A stretch of 64,000 bases of DNA from Kaistia hirudinis (GTDB lineage Bacteria > Pseudomonadota > Alphaproteobacteria > Rhizobiales > Kaistiaceae): assembly GCF_014196455.1 (NCBI RefSeq), contig NZ_JACIDS010000001.1, positions 186,001 to 250,000 of the forward strand. The letters are read 5' to 3'. This document shows positions 28,877 to 37,705 of this stretch, in pieces; positions within the stretch are counted from its first letter, which is position 1, and each line of letters starts with the position of its first letter. The notes beneath the pieces are model-generated. The model was not told the DNA's origin. It searched no databases and saw only the letters and a program-made list of their open reading frames with translations. The translations under genes were made by a program, and so were the position numbers.

Positions 28877-29776
28877 GTGAGCGCCAATCTCAAAGGCATC
28901 GCCATGATGTTGCTGGCGGGCCTTGCCTATATTGCCAACGACACACTCATCAAGCTGGCCAGCGATCACCTGCCGACCGGCGAGATCATCTTCATCCGCG
29001 GCTCGTTCGGCGTCGCCATCATGGTCGGGCTGGTCATTGCGACCGGCGCCTGGCGGCAACTGCGCTGGCTGGGCGACCGGCACGTTCTGGCCCGCTCGAT
29101 CAGCGACATGGCGGCGACGATTCTCTATCTCGTCGCGCTGTTCAACATGCCGATCGCCGATATTTCGGCGACGTACCAGATCGTCCCGCTGATGACGACC
29201 GCGGCCGCCGCACTCTTCCTCGGCGAGCGGGTCGGCTGGCGGCGGTGGATCGCGATCGCCATGGGCTTCGTCGGCGTCATCATCATCATGCGGCCTGGCG
29301 GCAGCGGCTTCGACGTCTTCTTCCTCGTTGCCCTCGCCTCCATGGCGCTGATCACGCTGCGCGATCTCGTCACCCGCCGTCTCGATGCCGCGGCGCCGAC
29401 GCTGCTCGTCGTCACCGGCGCGACCGTCGGCGTCTGGCTGCTCGGCATCGTCATGACGTTCAACGAGACCTGGGTTCCGCCGACCGTGCATGACTGGTCG
29501 GTCCTGACGATCGCGGGCGCGCTGCTCGTCTCGGGCCATGGCTTCATGGTGCTGGCGATGCGCCATGGCGCCGTCGCGGTGGTGGCGCCGTTCCGCTATG
29601 CGGTCGTCGTCTATGCGATCCTGATTGGCTATTTCGTCTGGGGCGACGTGCCCGACGCCTATATGCTGACGGGCACCGCCATCGTCGTCGCCACCGGGCT
29701 CTATTCCTTCCGCCGCGAACAGCGCCTGGCCGCCGCGCAACGCCGTCAGGCCGCGCTGGCGGGCGAGGGGATCTGA
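28877..29776 (+). CDS. EamA/DMT-superfamily transporter
   Basis: 299 residues with ten hydrophobic segments and the two EamA repeats (GIAMMLLAGLAYIANDTLIKLASDHLP... and the second half from VVTGATVGVWLLG). Such proteins export small metabolites across the inner membrane; the substrate is unknown. A GTG start at 28877 gives the usual N-terminus. It diverges from the diguanylate cyclase across an AT-richer 239-bp gap containing the palindrome GTGCACTGCAC. Confidence 0.87.
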   Translation: MSANLKGIAMMLLAGLAYIANDTLIKLASDHLPTGEIIFIRGSFGVAIMVGLVIATGAWRQLRWLGDRHVLARSISDMAATILYLVALFNMPIADISATYQIVPLMTTAAAALFLGERVGWRRWIAIAMGFVGVIIIMRPGGSGFDVFFLVALASMALITLRDLVTRRLDAAAPTLLVVTGATVGVWLLGIVMTFNETWVPPTVHDWSVLTIAGALLVSGHGFMVLAMRHGAVAVVAPFRYAVVVYAILIGYFVWGDVPDAYMLTGTAIVVATGLYSFRREQRLAAAQRRQAALAGEGI

Positions 29777-29844
29777 CGGCCCGGGGAGCTGTCGTATCCT
29801 GCTGGATTCGGGCGTCGATCAACACCCTGCCCAAATAGAGTTCC

Positions 29845-29946
29845 GTCATCCCGGGCTCTTGACCCGGGATCCATTCAGCTGTGCCGCTGATTATCCAGAC
29901 TCCCGACGATCCGGCTGCATGGATCCCGGATCAAGTCCGGGATGAC
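29845..29946 (+). repeat. Paired inverted repeat (REP/BIME-like), copy 3
   Basis: Nearly identical in layout to 15185-15286: GTCATCCCGGG/CCCGGGATCC and GGATCCCGG/CCGGGATGAC modules flank about 45 bp. It lies between the EamA gene and the converging ABC operon. Confidence 0.85.
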
Positions 29947-30025
29947 GCCGGAGCTGGTGGCGCGGTCGGCACTTCAATCGAATATGGAAGCCCCTTGGCC
30001 CCGGCGTTGCGTCCGATTCGGCCGC

Positions 30026-30811
30026 CTAGGCGGCCTTGGCGGCGAGCGCCTGGTCGGCGGTCAGTGCCGTTTCCGGCGTGCCGGAGACGATGAGTTCCAG
30101 CACCTCGGCCTCGTTGGTATGCGCGATGTAGCGGTCGCCGACATTCTGGCCGCGCTTCATCACCATGATGCGGTCTCCGACCTCGAAGATGTCGGTCAGG
30201 CGGTGCGAGATGATGATCTGCGCGACGCCGTGCTGCTTGAGCTCCGCCATCGTCTCCAGCAGCCTTTCGGTCGCCATGACGGAAAGGTTGGCGGTCGGCT
30301 CGTCCAGCACCACGACGCGCGGATCGAACGAGATCGCGCGGGCAATCGCCACGGATTGCTGGCGTCCGCCCGACAGGCTCTCGACCTTCTGGAACACGGA
30401 GTTCACGTCGACCTTGAGCCGCTTCAGCACGGAATCCGCCTCGGCATACATGCGGCGCCGGTCGACGAACAGGCCGCGGCGCGGCCAGCGGCCGAGGAAG
30501 ATGTTCTGCGCGATGTCCATGTTCCCGCAGAGTGCGAAGTCCTGGTAGATCATCTCGATGCCGTGGACGCGGCTCTCATGCGGGCTCTTGAAATGCGTCG
30601 GCTGGCCGTCGACCAGCACGTCGCCGCTGTCGCGCTGATAGGCGCCCGTCATCACCTTCATCAGCGTCGATTTGCCGGCGGAATTGTCGCCGACCACGCC
30701 GAGGATCTCGCCGGGCGCGAGACGCAGGTTCACGTCCCTCAGGGCCTGCACCGGCCCGAAGGCTTTCGAGATGTTCTTCATCTCGATGAGGAGGGGGGCT
30801 TTCTCAGGCAT
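30026..30811 (-). CDS. Sugar-type ABC transporter ATP-binding protein (single domain)
   Basis: 261 residues. Walker A GDNSAGKST, signature LSGGRQQSVAIARAI and Walker B VVVLDEPTANL are intact. It resembles FrcA, the one-domain ATPase of carbohydrate uptake (CUT2) systems, not the usual duplicated RbsA. It overlaps the fused permease gene by eight bases and is the last cistron of the minus-strand arm of this cluster. It pairs with the permease at 30804-33089 and the binding protein at 33277-34359. Confidence 0.9.
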   Translation of the reverse strand: MPEKAPLLIEMKNISKAFGPVQALRDVNLRLAPGEILGVVGDNSAGKSTLMKVMTGAYQRDSGDVLVDGQPTHFKSPHESRVHGIEMIYQDFALCGNMDIAQNIFLGRWPRRGLFVDRRRMYAEADSVLKRLKVDVNSVFQKVESLSGGRQQSVAIARAISFDPRVVVLDEPTANLSVMATERLLETMAELKQHGVAQIIISHRLTDIFEVGDRIMVMKRGQNVGDRYIAHTNEAEVLELIVSGTPETALTADQALAAKAA

Positions 30812-33089
30812 GATTGGCTCCGGACTTGCGACGCGCCAGGAAGAAATGTCGGATCGAGCCGAGGACGTCGTTCTGGCGCAGCCAGATGTCGCCGACCACG
30901 GCCACCATCAGGATGAGGCCGATGAAGACGTTCACCCAGTGCTGCGGCATGACGAGCGACTGGCCGTTGCCGAGGATGATCTGCAGCGACAGCAACGCGC
31001 GGATCAGCGCGATCACGGCGGCGCCGGCCAGCGCCCCGATGATCGTGCCATAGCCGCCGAAGATCGAGCCGCCGCCGATGATCACGGCCGCGATGGCGTC
31101 GAGCTCGCGCAGCTGCCCGGCCGACGGGTTGAACGAGCGCAGGAAGGCGACATAGATCACGCCGGCGCAGGCGGCGCAGAGCGCCGAGAAGACGAGGCTG
31201 ATCGCCCGCACGCGGCCCGCATTGATGCCGGCATATTCCGCGGCGCGGCGGTTGCCGCCCGTCGCATAGATCATCTGACCGAACGGCGTCTTGGCGAGCA
31301 CGATGCCGGCGATGATCGCGACCAGCACCATGAAGATGGTCTGCACGCTCACCGCCGCCGCGAGGTCGTAGAGCAGCGTGTCGCGCGTCGGCGCGATGCC
31401 GAGATAGGTCAGGATGTCGATCAGCTTGCGCCCGAGCAGGTTGAAGCTCTCGGGGAAGGCCGAAAGCTGGCGGCCCGCCGTCATCCAAGCGCCGATGCCG
31501 CGCGCCATGTAGAACATGCCGAGTGTCGCGACGAAGGCGGGCAGGCCAAAGCCGACCGTCAGCGCGGCGTTGACCACGCCGGCGGCGGCGCCTGCCAGCA
31601 ATGCGAGGAAGACCGCGGTCCAGGGATCGAAGCCGAGCTGCTTCATGAAGAAGGCGCAGGTCGCCGCCGAAAGCGCGAGGACCGAGCCGACCGAGAGGTC
31701 GATGTCGCCATTGGCGATGACATAGGTCATGCCGATCGCGAGCAGCCCGACCTCGGTGAAGGACAGCATCAGGTTGAAGGTGTTGTCGATCGAGCCCCAG
31801 AAATCGGGGCGCAGATAGAGACCGACCACCCAGAGCACCACGGCGAGGACGATGGCGGCGGCATCCCGGCGGGCGAAGAAACGCCCGAGGGGGCCGCGCG
31901 CGCGCATCGAGCGGTCCGAGGCCGAGGAGCCCTTGGTCTGGGCGCCTTCGATCGCCACGCCGCCGACCTCGATCACCGGTGGCAGGGGGCGTCCGCGCAG
32001 CCGGGCCCAGAGGCGCGGGAAGACGTTGCGGCGGATGATCCAGGGCTCGATCAGCACGGCGATCAGCAGGATCAGGCCGAGGAAGGCCGGCACCGCGCCG
32101 GGCGGCAGCTGGGCCATGCCCTGCACCTGCATCTCGACGCCGCCCACCTTCATGGTGCGCGTCATCGGGATGCCCTCGCGCAGCACCTTGTCGATCAGCG
32201 TGACGAGGATGGCGCCGAGCGCGCCGCCGAGCAGGCGCCCGCGTCCGCCGAGGATCGAGGCGCCGCCGACGATCACCGCCGCGATGACGATGAGCTCGGC
32301 GCCCTGGCCATATTGCGAGGTGATGCCCTTGTCCTGCGCCACGGCCATCAGGCCGGCGAGCGTCGCCGAAAGCGCGGAGAGCACATAGCCGCGGATGCGC
32401 ACGCGCCGCGTCGGGATGCCGGCATAGCTCGCCGCCATCTCGTTGCCGCCGGTCGCATAGGTCTCGTAGCCCCAGCGCGTCTTGGCGAGCACGAACATGC
32501 CGACGATGGTGACGAGGATGAAGATGATGATCTGGTTGTTGAAGCCGAGCGCGTTGGTCTCGCCGATGGAGAAGAACCAGGCGCCGTTCTGCGTCGCCTT
32601 CTCGCCATAGGAGATCGTCTTGCCGCCGGTGAGCCCGAGCACCAGGCCGCGACCGATGAACAGCATGGTCAGCGTGGTGATGAAGGACGGCACGCGCAGC
32701 ACCGTGACGAAGATGCCGTTGATCAGGCCGACGGCGACGCCCGCCACGATGGCGGCGAGAAGCGACGGCACGATGCCGAGATCGTAATAGGACGTCGAGA
32801 AGGCGATCGAGAACACCGTCGCGACGAGGCCGTAGGTCGAGCCGACCGACAGGTCGAGGTCCTTGTTGACGATGACGAAGGTCATGCCCGCGGCCATGAC
32901 GCCGAACCGCGCCGTATCGCGCAGGACCGCCGAGAAGGCGTCCGGCTGGCCGAAGAACTTCGGATTGATGAAGATGCCGGCGATATAGAGCAGCGCCATG
33001 AACAGGAGGAGGCCGACCTCCCAGCCGCCGATCAGCTCCAACGGGAGCCGGCGACGCGCGGGCGAGGCGGAAAGGCTGGTTGCGGACAT
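30804..33089 (-). CDS. Fused double permease of a ribose-type (CUT2) ABC importer
   Basis: 761 residues, about twice the normal RbsC length. Two complete permease units are joined by a hydrophilic linker (about 355-405). The family motif appears in each half: DLDLSVGS at 77-84 and DIDLSVGS at 462-469. A second paired motif (GGASILGGRG and GGGSIFGGYG) also occurs once per half. RbsC-type systems normally use two separate permease chains; here both are in one polypeptide without a frameshift. The ATG at 33089 gives a normal permease N-terminus. Confidence 0.92.
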   Translation of the reverse strand: MSATSLSASPARRRLPLELIGGWEVGLLLFMALLYIAGIFINPKFFGQPDAFSAVLRDTARFGVMAAGMTFVIVNKDLDLSVGSTYGLVATVFSIAFSTSYYDLGIVPSLLAAIVAGVAVGLINGIFVTVLRVPSFITTLTMLFIGRGLVLGLTGGKTISYGEKATQNGAWFFSIGETNALGFNNQIIIFILVTIVGMFVLAKTRWGYETYATGGNEMAASYAGIPTRRVRIRGYVLSALSATLAGLMAVAQDKGITSQYGQGAELIVIAAVIVGGASILGGRGRLLGGALGAILVTLIDKVLREGIPMTRTMKVGGVEMQVQGMAQLPPGAVPAFLGLILLIAVLIEPWIIRRNVFPRLWARLRGRPLPPVIEVGGVAIEGAQTKGSSASDRSMRARGPLGRFFARRDAAAIVLAVVLWVVGLYLRPDFWGSIDNTFNLMLSFTEVGLLAIGMTYVIANGDIDLSVGSVLALSAATCAFFMKQLGFDPWTAVFLALLAGAAAGVVNAALTVGFGLPAFVATLGMFYMARGIGAWMTAGRQLSAFPESFNLLGRKLIDILTYLGIAPTRDTLLYDLAAAVSVQTIFMVLVAIIAGIVLAKTPFGQMIYATGGNRRAAEYAGINAGRVRAISLVFSALCAACAGVIYVAFLRSFNPSAGQLRELDAIAAVIIGGGSIFGGYGTIIGALAGAAVIALIRALLSLQIILGNGQSLVMPQHWVNVFIGLILMVAVVGDIWLRQNDVLGSIRHFFLARRKSGANHA

Positions 33090-33238
33090 GGGCTCTGTCG
33101 CTCGATCCGGAATGTGCGATGCCGATGCTGCGCCGCAGTCATCCCCGCGGCATGCGCCGGGGACCCAGACTTCATCGGCATGAAGACGGCCGGATTGCCG
33201 GGGCGAGCCCGGCAATCACAGGACGAGGGGCGCCGGAC

Positions 33239-33269
33239 TGACCACCCGCGCTTGAGGCGCGGGTGGTCA
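33239..33269 (-). terminator. Strong hairpin just after the binding-protein gene
   Basis: TGACCACCCGCGC and GCGCGGGTGGTCA form perfect 13-bp arms around a five-base loop, eight bases after the binding-protein stop on the minus strand. There is no U-tract. Such hairpins protect the upstream mRNA and reduce expression of downstream cistrons, which would make the binding protein more abundant than the permease. Further palindromes (for example 33195-33217) fill the rest of the spacer. Confidence 0.6.
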
Positions 33270-33276
33270 GGGAGCC

Positions 33277-34359
33277 TCAGTTCTCGAAGCGCTTGCCGAC
33301 GAGGTCGACCGTGTCCTTCGTCACGAGCTGGGCGCTCGTGTCGAGATTGGCGGCAGAGATGCCGCGGTCGATCTGCAGGTAGAGCTGCGCGACGGGCCAG
33401 AAGCCCTGCAGGAAGGGCTGCTGGCCGAGCGAGCCGGTCAGCGCGCCGGTGCGGATCTGCTCCTGCTGCTTCGGACCGAGGTCGAAGCCGAAGGCGCAGA
33501 CCTTGCCGTTGAGCTTGAGCTGGGCGACGGCGTCGCCGAGAGCCGGCGTCACGAAGCCATTCGCCGCGAAGGCGCCGACGACGTCGCCGCGCGACTCGAT
33601 CAGCGAGACGATCGAGTTGACGATGTCGTCCTTGTTGACGTCGATGCCGATATTCTCCGGACCCGCGTCGACCTTGAAGTCGTTCAGCTTGCCGGCGGCG
33701 TTGAGCGCCTTGACGGTGGCCTCGAAGGCGGCCGTGACGCGGCGGTTCACTTCCTCATTGCCGAGCGTGGTCGTCGACGGGAAGATGATCGAGCCGCCCT
33801 TGGCGCCCGAGTCGAGGATGCACTTGGCGAGCGCTTCGCCGCCGATGCCCGCGGCCGAGGACTGCTGGCCGGTATGGCTGATCTGCGAGCGGTTCGCGAT
33901 CGCCGGGTCGAACGAGTTGGTCGTCGCGACCGGGATGCCGTTGGCGAAGGCCTTCTTGACGATGTCGTCATAGGCGCCCGACTGCGGCGTCGTCAGGATC
34001 AGGCCGTCGATCGTCGGATCGTTGATGACCTGGTTGAGGATCTCGATCTCACGCGGAATGTCGTCGACCGGCGCTTCCGAGCCGAGCTTGATCAGGTTGA
34101 TGCCGAAGGCATTGGCGGCGACCTGCGCGCCGACATAGGTCGGGTCGAAGAAGCCGTTACCGGCGGTGTGGGTGATGATGGCGAAGGTCAGCTTGCCATC
34201 CTTGGAGTGGAAATCCTTCGTTCCCGGCGCTTCCTTGGCCGCTTCGTCGAAGGTGTAGCCGCCGACGGCCTTGTCCAGCGTGCCGGACTGCGCGAAGGCG
34301 TAGGTGCCCACAAGCGAGACCGCCGCGCCGAGCGCGAGCGTCTTCAACAGGCGTTTCAT
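33277..34359 (-). CDS. Periplasmic sugar-type substrate-binding protein, first system
   Basis: 360 residues with a Sec signal peptide (MKRLLKTLALGAAVSLVGTYAFA). The mature part is the Peripla_BP_4/RbsB-like fold: FAIITHTAGNGFFDPTYVGAQVAA, then the DGLILTTPQ hinge region and FAANGFVTPALGDAVAQ. It should deliver a sugar or related polyol to the fused permease. The ligand cannot be told from sequence. GGGAGGAT precedes the ATG. Confidence 0.9.
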   Translation of the reverse strand: MKRLLKTLALGAAVSLVGTYAFAQSGTLDKAVGGYTFDEAAKEAPGTKDFHSKDGKLTFAIITHTAGNGFFDPTYVGAQVAANAFGINLIKLGSEAPVDDIPREIEILNQVINDPTIDGLILTTPQSGAYDDIVKKAFANGIPVATTNSFDPAIANRSQISHTGQQSSAAGIGGEALAKCILDSGAKGGSIIFPSTTTLGNEEVNRRVTAAFEATVKALNAAGKLNDFKVDAGPENIGIDVNKDDIVNSIVSLIESRGDVVGAFAANGFVTPALGDAVAQLKLNGKVCAFGFDLGPKQQEQIRTGALTGSLGQQPFLQGFWPVAQLYLQIDRGISAANLDTSAQLVTKDTVDLVGKRFEN

Positions 34360-34570
34360 GACGATCCTCCCGAAATCGTTTTATCCCGGAACTCTCTCCC
34401 AAGATCCGAGTGAGGGCAGCATATTCAACGGTATTGCCCCCTGCAATGCTTCATTTGAGGTTCGAAGGAACGATTCTGATGGCCGCTCCTCAGAATCCGG
34501 CAATGTTATCCTCAGCCAGGGCGACGGATATGCCTCGGCTGATCATGCCGCGGTGCAGCTTGGAGCTATC

Positions 34571-34590
34571 GTATACTATTGCATCGCAAT
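34571..34590. promoter_or_regulatory. Candidate regulator site upstream of the first binding protein
   Basis: GTATAC (34571-34576, within ATCGTATACTAT) resembles FCD-type GntR operators (TnGTATACnA). It is followed by ATTGC-ATC-GCAAT (34578-34590), a second palindrome. The pair lies in the 247-bp gap between the aldolase end and the binding-protein start. No GntR gene is in the window. Confidence 0.35.
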
Positions 34591-34606
34591 ATCGCGGTGC
34601 AGCATG

Positions 34607-35533
34607 TCATGCCGCGAGCGACTGCGCCTTGAGCGCCCCGGCCGCCTCCGCGATCGATGCGAGCTGATCCGCATCGTCGAGATTGGCGAGGAACGGCGCC
34701 ATCGGCCCGGTCTCGGCGATGCCGGCGAGGCGCACCGCCTCGTGCAGCACGCGGATCGGCGAGATCGCGTCGCGCAGGTCCTCGAGCGGCAGGAAGGCGG
34801 CGCGGATCCGTTCCGCCTCGTCCAGCCGCAGTGACTTGAGGGCCGCGAGCAGCGCCGACGACAGATGTGGCGCCACGCAGACCGAGCCGGAGGTGAAGGA
34901 GGCGAGGCCGAACTTCCGGAAATGCACGATCGCCGGCCGCTCGCCGATGCCGCTGACGATCCGCTCGCCGCTGCCGACCGCGTCGAGGATCGCCGAGAGT
35001 GTCGCGTCGACCGTCGGGTCCTTGCGCACGATCGCGTATTTCACGGCCGTGATGACGCCGTCGCGGAAGAGCGCGGCGATGTCGGCCGGGTCGAGGAAGC
35101 CCTCGCTCTTCACATAGGCAATGAGCGGGCGGCCATAGCGCTCGGCGAGGCGGCGCAATCCGGTGGCGACGCCGCGCGGCACGGCCGGGAAGGTGAGGGG
35201 GAGCAGCATGGCCGTCGGAAAGGCGCGCTCGCGCAGGATGTCGACCTGGTCGCAGGCCTTGCCGAAATCCGCGCCGATCGAGGGGACGATCCAGGCGGAG
35301 GGCGACGCGACCGCCTCGAGCACGTCGCAGAGCGTGCCATATTCGCCGACGCCCATATTGTAGAGATTGGCGTTGCCGCCGAACATGAAGGACGAGACGC
35401 CGCCGCCATGCAGCCAGGCGACGAGGCGCCGCGTCTCGTCCGCGCTGATCGCCCCATCCGCTTGGCGCGGCAGCGGCGGCACGGCGAGCACCGAGCGCGC
35501 GAGATCCGCGGGTGTGACGGCGTCAGTCTTCAT
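34607..35533 (-). CDS. DapA-family (dihydrodipicolinate synthase/KDG aldolase-like) protein
   Basis: 308 residues of the class I aldolase (beta/alpha)8 type. The Schiff-base Lys is probably in GVITAVKYAIVRKD and the active-site Tyr in LIAYVKSEG. The GGNANLYNM segment differs from true DapA, so a lyase or dehydratase acting on a keto acid is more likely than lysine synthesis. It lies between an IclR regulator and an ABC binding protein on one strand, pointing to a catabolic role. GGGAGGGAC precedes the ATG. Confidence 0.85.
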   Translation of the reverse strand: MKTDAVTPADLARSVLAVPPLPRQADGAISADETRRLVAWLHGGGVSSFMFGGNANLYNMGVGEYGTLCDVLEAVASPSAWIVPSIGADFGKACDQVDILRERAFPTAMLLPLTFPAVPRGVATGLRRLAERYGRPLIAYVKSEGFLDPADIAALFRDGVITAVKYAIVRKDPTVDATLSAILDAVGSGERIVSGIGERPAIVHFRKFGLASFTSGSVCVAPHLSSALLAALKSLRLDEAERIRAAFLPLEDLRDAISPIRVLHEAVRLAGIAETGPMAPFLANLDDADQLASIAEAAGALKAQSLAA

Positions 35534-35647
35534 CGATTGTCCCTCCCGAGGACGTCGCGCGCCGGCTGCGGCGCGCGCCATTTGGACCATCCCAGGCGTG
35601 CCGGGGCAAGAGCCAGGCGGAAAAGACTGCGGGCGGGCTGACCTCCG

Positions 35648-36460
35648 CTAGAGGCGGAGCGCGCCGATCGCGCTGCCGGCGGCGCTCAGGGGCGCGCGGC
35701 CCGAGAGCACCGCGGCGGCGGCCTTCAGCGCGGCGATGTAGCGCTCGCGGTTGCGGGCGGCGTCAGTGCGCGATGCGACGATGCAGAGCGTGGCGATGCA
35801 GGTCCGGCCCATGCCGGCGACGGGCACGGCGAAGCAATGGGTGAAGCTGTCGACCGTGCTGTCCATCGTGAAGAAGCCATCCTGCGTCGCCGCGCGGATC
35901 TGGGCGATGAAGGCTTCCGGCGCGAGATGCGTGCGGTCCGGCAGCGTGAAGTCCTCCGGCGGGACGAGCGCGCGGATCTCGGCGTCGGAGAGATCGCCGA
36001 GCAGCAGCCGGCTCGACGCGGTCCACGGCAGCGGCACGGGCTGGCCGATATCCGACGAGATGCGGAAGGGGCGGGCGGATTCGCGCATGCGCACGACGAC
36101 ATATTTGTCGCCGTCGAGCATGCAGAACTGCGCGGTCTCATGCGTTTCGCTGGCCAAGGCGTCGAGAACGCGCTCGCATTCGCGCGTAAAATCGTAGCGC
36201 TCCTCATAGGCATGGCCGAGGAAATAGAGCTTGCGGCCGAGGAAGACGCGGCCTTCCTCGTCGACGGTCTCGAGCACGCCCTGCCGCAGCAGCAGGCCGA
36301 CCAGCTCATAGACCGAGGAACGGGGCGCACCGAGCTGCGCGGCGATCTCGTTGGGATTGGCGGGCTCGCGTTTCAGCTTGAGATATTCGAGGATCGCGAA
36401 GGCGCGATCGAGGCCACGCGCCCGCTTGGTGACCTGCTCGCCGTCCAATGTGTCTGCCAT
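35648..36460 (-). CDS. IclR-family transcriptional regulator
   Basis: 270 residues. The N-terminal winged helix (LDRAFAILEYLKLKREPANPNEIAAQLGAPRSSVYELVGLLLRQGVLE) is followed by the IclR effector domain. It stands at the divide between two divergent gene arms, with a clear inverted repeat in the intergenic region, and probably controls both arms. Effector unknown; a substrate of one of the importers or an intermediate is likely. Confidence 0.92.
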   Translation of the reverse strand: MADTLDGEQVTKRARGLDRAFAILEYLKLKREPANPNEIAAQLGAPRSSVYELVGLLLRQGVLETVDEEGRVFLGRKLYFLGHAYEERYDFTRECERVLDALASETHETAQFCMLDGDKYVVVRMRESARPFRISSDIGQPVPLPWTASSRLLLGDLSDAEIRALVPPEDFTLPDRTHLAPEAFIAQIRAATQDGFFTMDSTVDSFTHCFAVPVAGMGRTCIATLCIVASRTDAARNRERYIAALKAAAAVLSGRAPLSAAGSAIGALRL

Positions 36461-36536
36461 TATTCCGCCTGTAAGCGACCCTTGGACCGCCGTCCCGCAC
36501 CCCTTGCAAGGCGCCTGATTGGGTCTATAGTCCGCG

Positions 36537-36574
36537 TGTCCGCTATTGTGTCCTATGGTCCATTATAGCGGACA
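36537..36574. promoter_or_regulatory. Inverted-repeat operator in the divergent IclR promoter region
   Basis: TGTCCGCTAT (36537-36546) and ATAGCGGACA (36565-36574) are exact inverse copies separated by 18 bp. The spacer holds further GTCC half-sites (GTGTCC, TGGTCC). The site lies 77 bp upstream of the IclR start and 42 bp upstream of the plus-strand binding protein, as expected for a regulator of both. Confidence 0.7.
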
Positions 36575-36616
36575 TCAAGCGGCGACGGCAAGGCGCCGAC
36601 ACAGAGGGGAATTTCC

Positions 36617-37678
36617 ATGAAGCGTATTGTCTCGAAATCCATGCTGGTAAGGGCCGTCATGGCGGGTGCAGCCGTGGTCGCGGTTTCCCTGACGGCCAGC
36701 GGCAGCGCCAACGCGCTCTCCAACTGCATCAAGGGTGACCGCAAGGCACCTTACAGCGTCGGCTGGGCGAACATCTATTCCGTGCCGACCTGGATGAAGC
36801 AGACCGAAGGCACGATTACCGCCGAGGTGGACGAGCTCAAGAAAGCCGGTCTCGTCAAGGACCTGATGATCACGGACGCGCAGGGCAATGCGCAGACGCA
36901 GATCCAGCAGATCCAGTCGATGATCGACGCCAATCTCGACGCCATCATCGTCGAGGCCGGTTCGTCGACCGCGCTCGACCGCGTCATCTCGGATGCCTGC
37001 GCCAAGGGCATCGCCGTCGTCAATTTCGACAGCCTCGTCGACACCAACAACCTGACCGCCAAGATCAACACCGACTCCAACGAGTGGGGTTCGTCGGCCG
37101 CCAAGTGGCTGATCGAGAAGCTCGGCGGCAAGGGCAAGATCATCGTCATGAACGGCCCGGCCGGCATCTCGGTCAGCGATGATCGCCGCAAGGGCGCGCA
37201 GCCGGTGCTCGACGCCAATCCCGATATCAAGATCATCACCGAGACCAACACAGAATATAACGTCGCCCCCGCCCAGGAGGCCATGACCAGCCTGCTCTTC
37301 GCCAATCCGGAGATCGACGGCATCCTCTCGCTCGGCGGCGCTCTGTCGGCCGGCTCCGTGCTCGCCTTCGACCGCCAGGGCCGCGAGCAGGTTCCGATCA
37401 CGGGCGAGAATGCGCGCCAGTTCCTGGAGCTGTGGAAGGAGAAGGGCCTCAAGTCCTGGGCGACGATGCAGCCGAACTGGCTCGGCGCCCTGTCGGTCTA
37501 TGCGGCCGTCCAGGCCCTCGAAGGCAAGGACGTTCCCGCCTTCGTCAAGGTTCCGCTGCCGGTGATCGACGATTCGAACATTGACGGCTACCTCGCCAAG
37601 GCCGGCGACTTCCCGGCGGACGGCTATATCTACTCGCCCTACGACAAGGCGCTGTTCGACAAGCTGCTCGCGCAGTAA
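36617..37678 (+). CDS. Periplasmic sugar-type substrate-binding protein, second system
   Basis: 353 residues with a signal peptide ending near SASGSANA. The mature domain is RbsB-like (AQTQIQQIQSMIDANLDAIIVEAGSSTALDRVISDACAKGI). It is not closely similar to the first binding protein (33277-34359), so the two systems probably take different ligands. GAGGGGAA precedes the ATG. First gene of the plus-strand arm. Confidence 0.9.
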   Translation: MKRIVSKSMLVRAVMAGAAVVAVSLTASGSANALSNCIKGDRKAPYSVGWANIYSVPTWMKQTEGTITAEVDELKKAGLVKDLMITDAQGNAQTQIQQIQSMIDANLDAIIVEAGSSTALDRVISDACAKGIAVVNFDSLVDTNNLTAKINTDSNEWGSSAAKWLIEKLGGKGKIIVMNGPAGISVSDDRRKGAQPVLDANPDIKIITETNTEYNVAPAQEAMTSLLFANPEIDGILSLGGALSAGSVLAFDRQGREQVPITGENARQFLELWKEKGLKSWATMQPNWLGALSVYAAVQALEGKDVPAFVKVPLPVIDDSNIDGYLAKAGDFPADGYIYSPYDKALFDKLLAQ

Positions 37679-37705
37679 GCCGAAGCCTGGGCGAGAGGTG
37701 AACTG

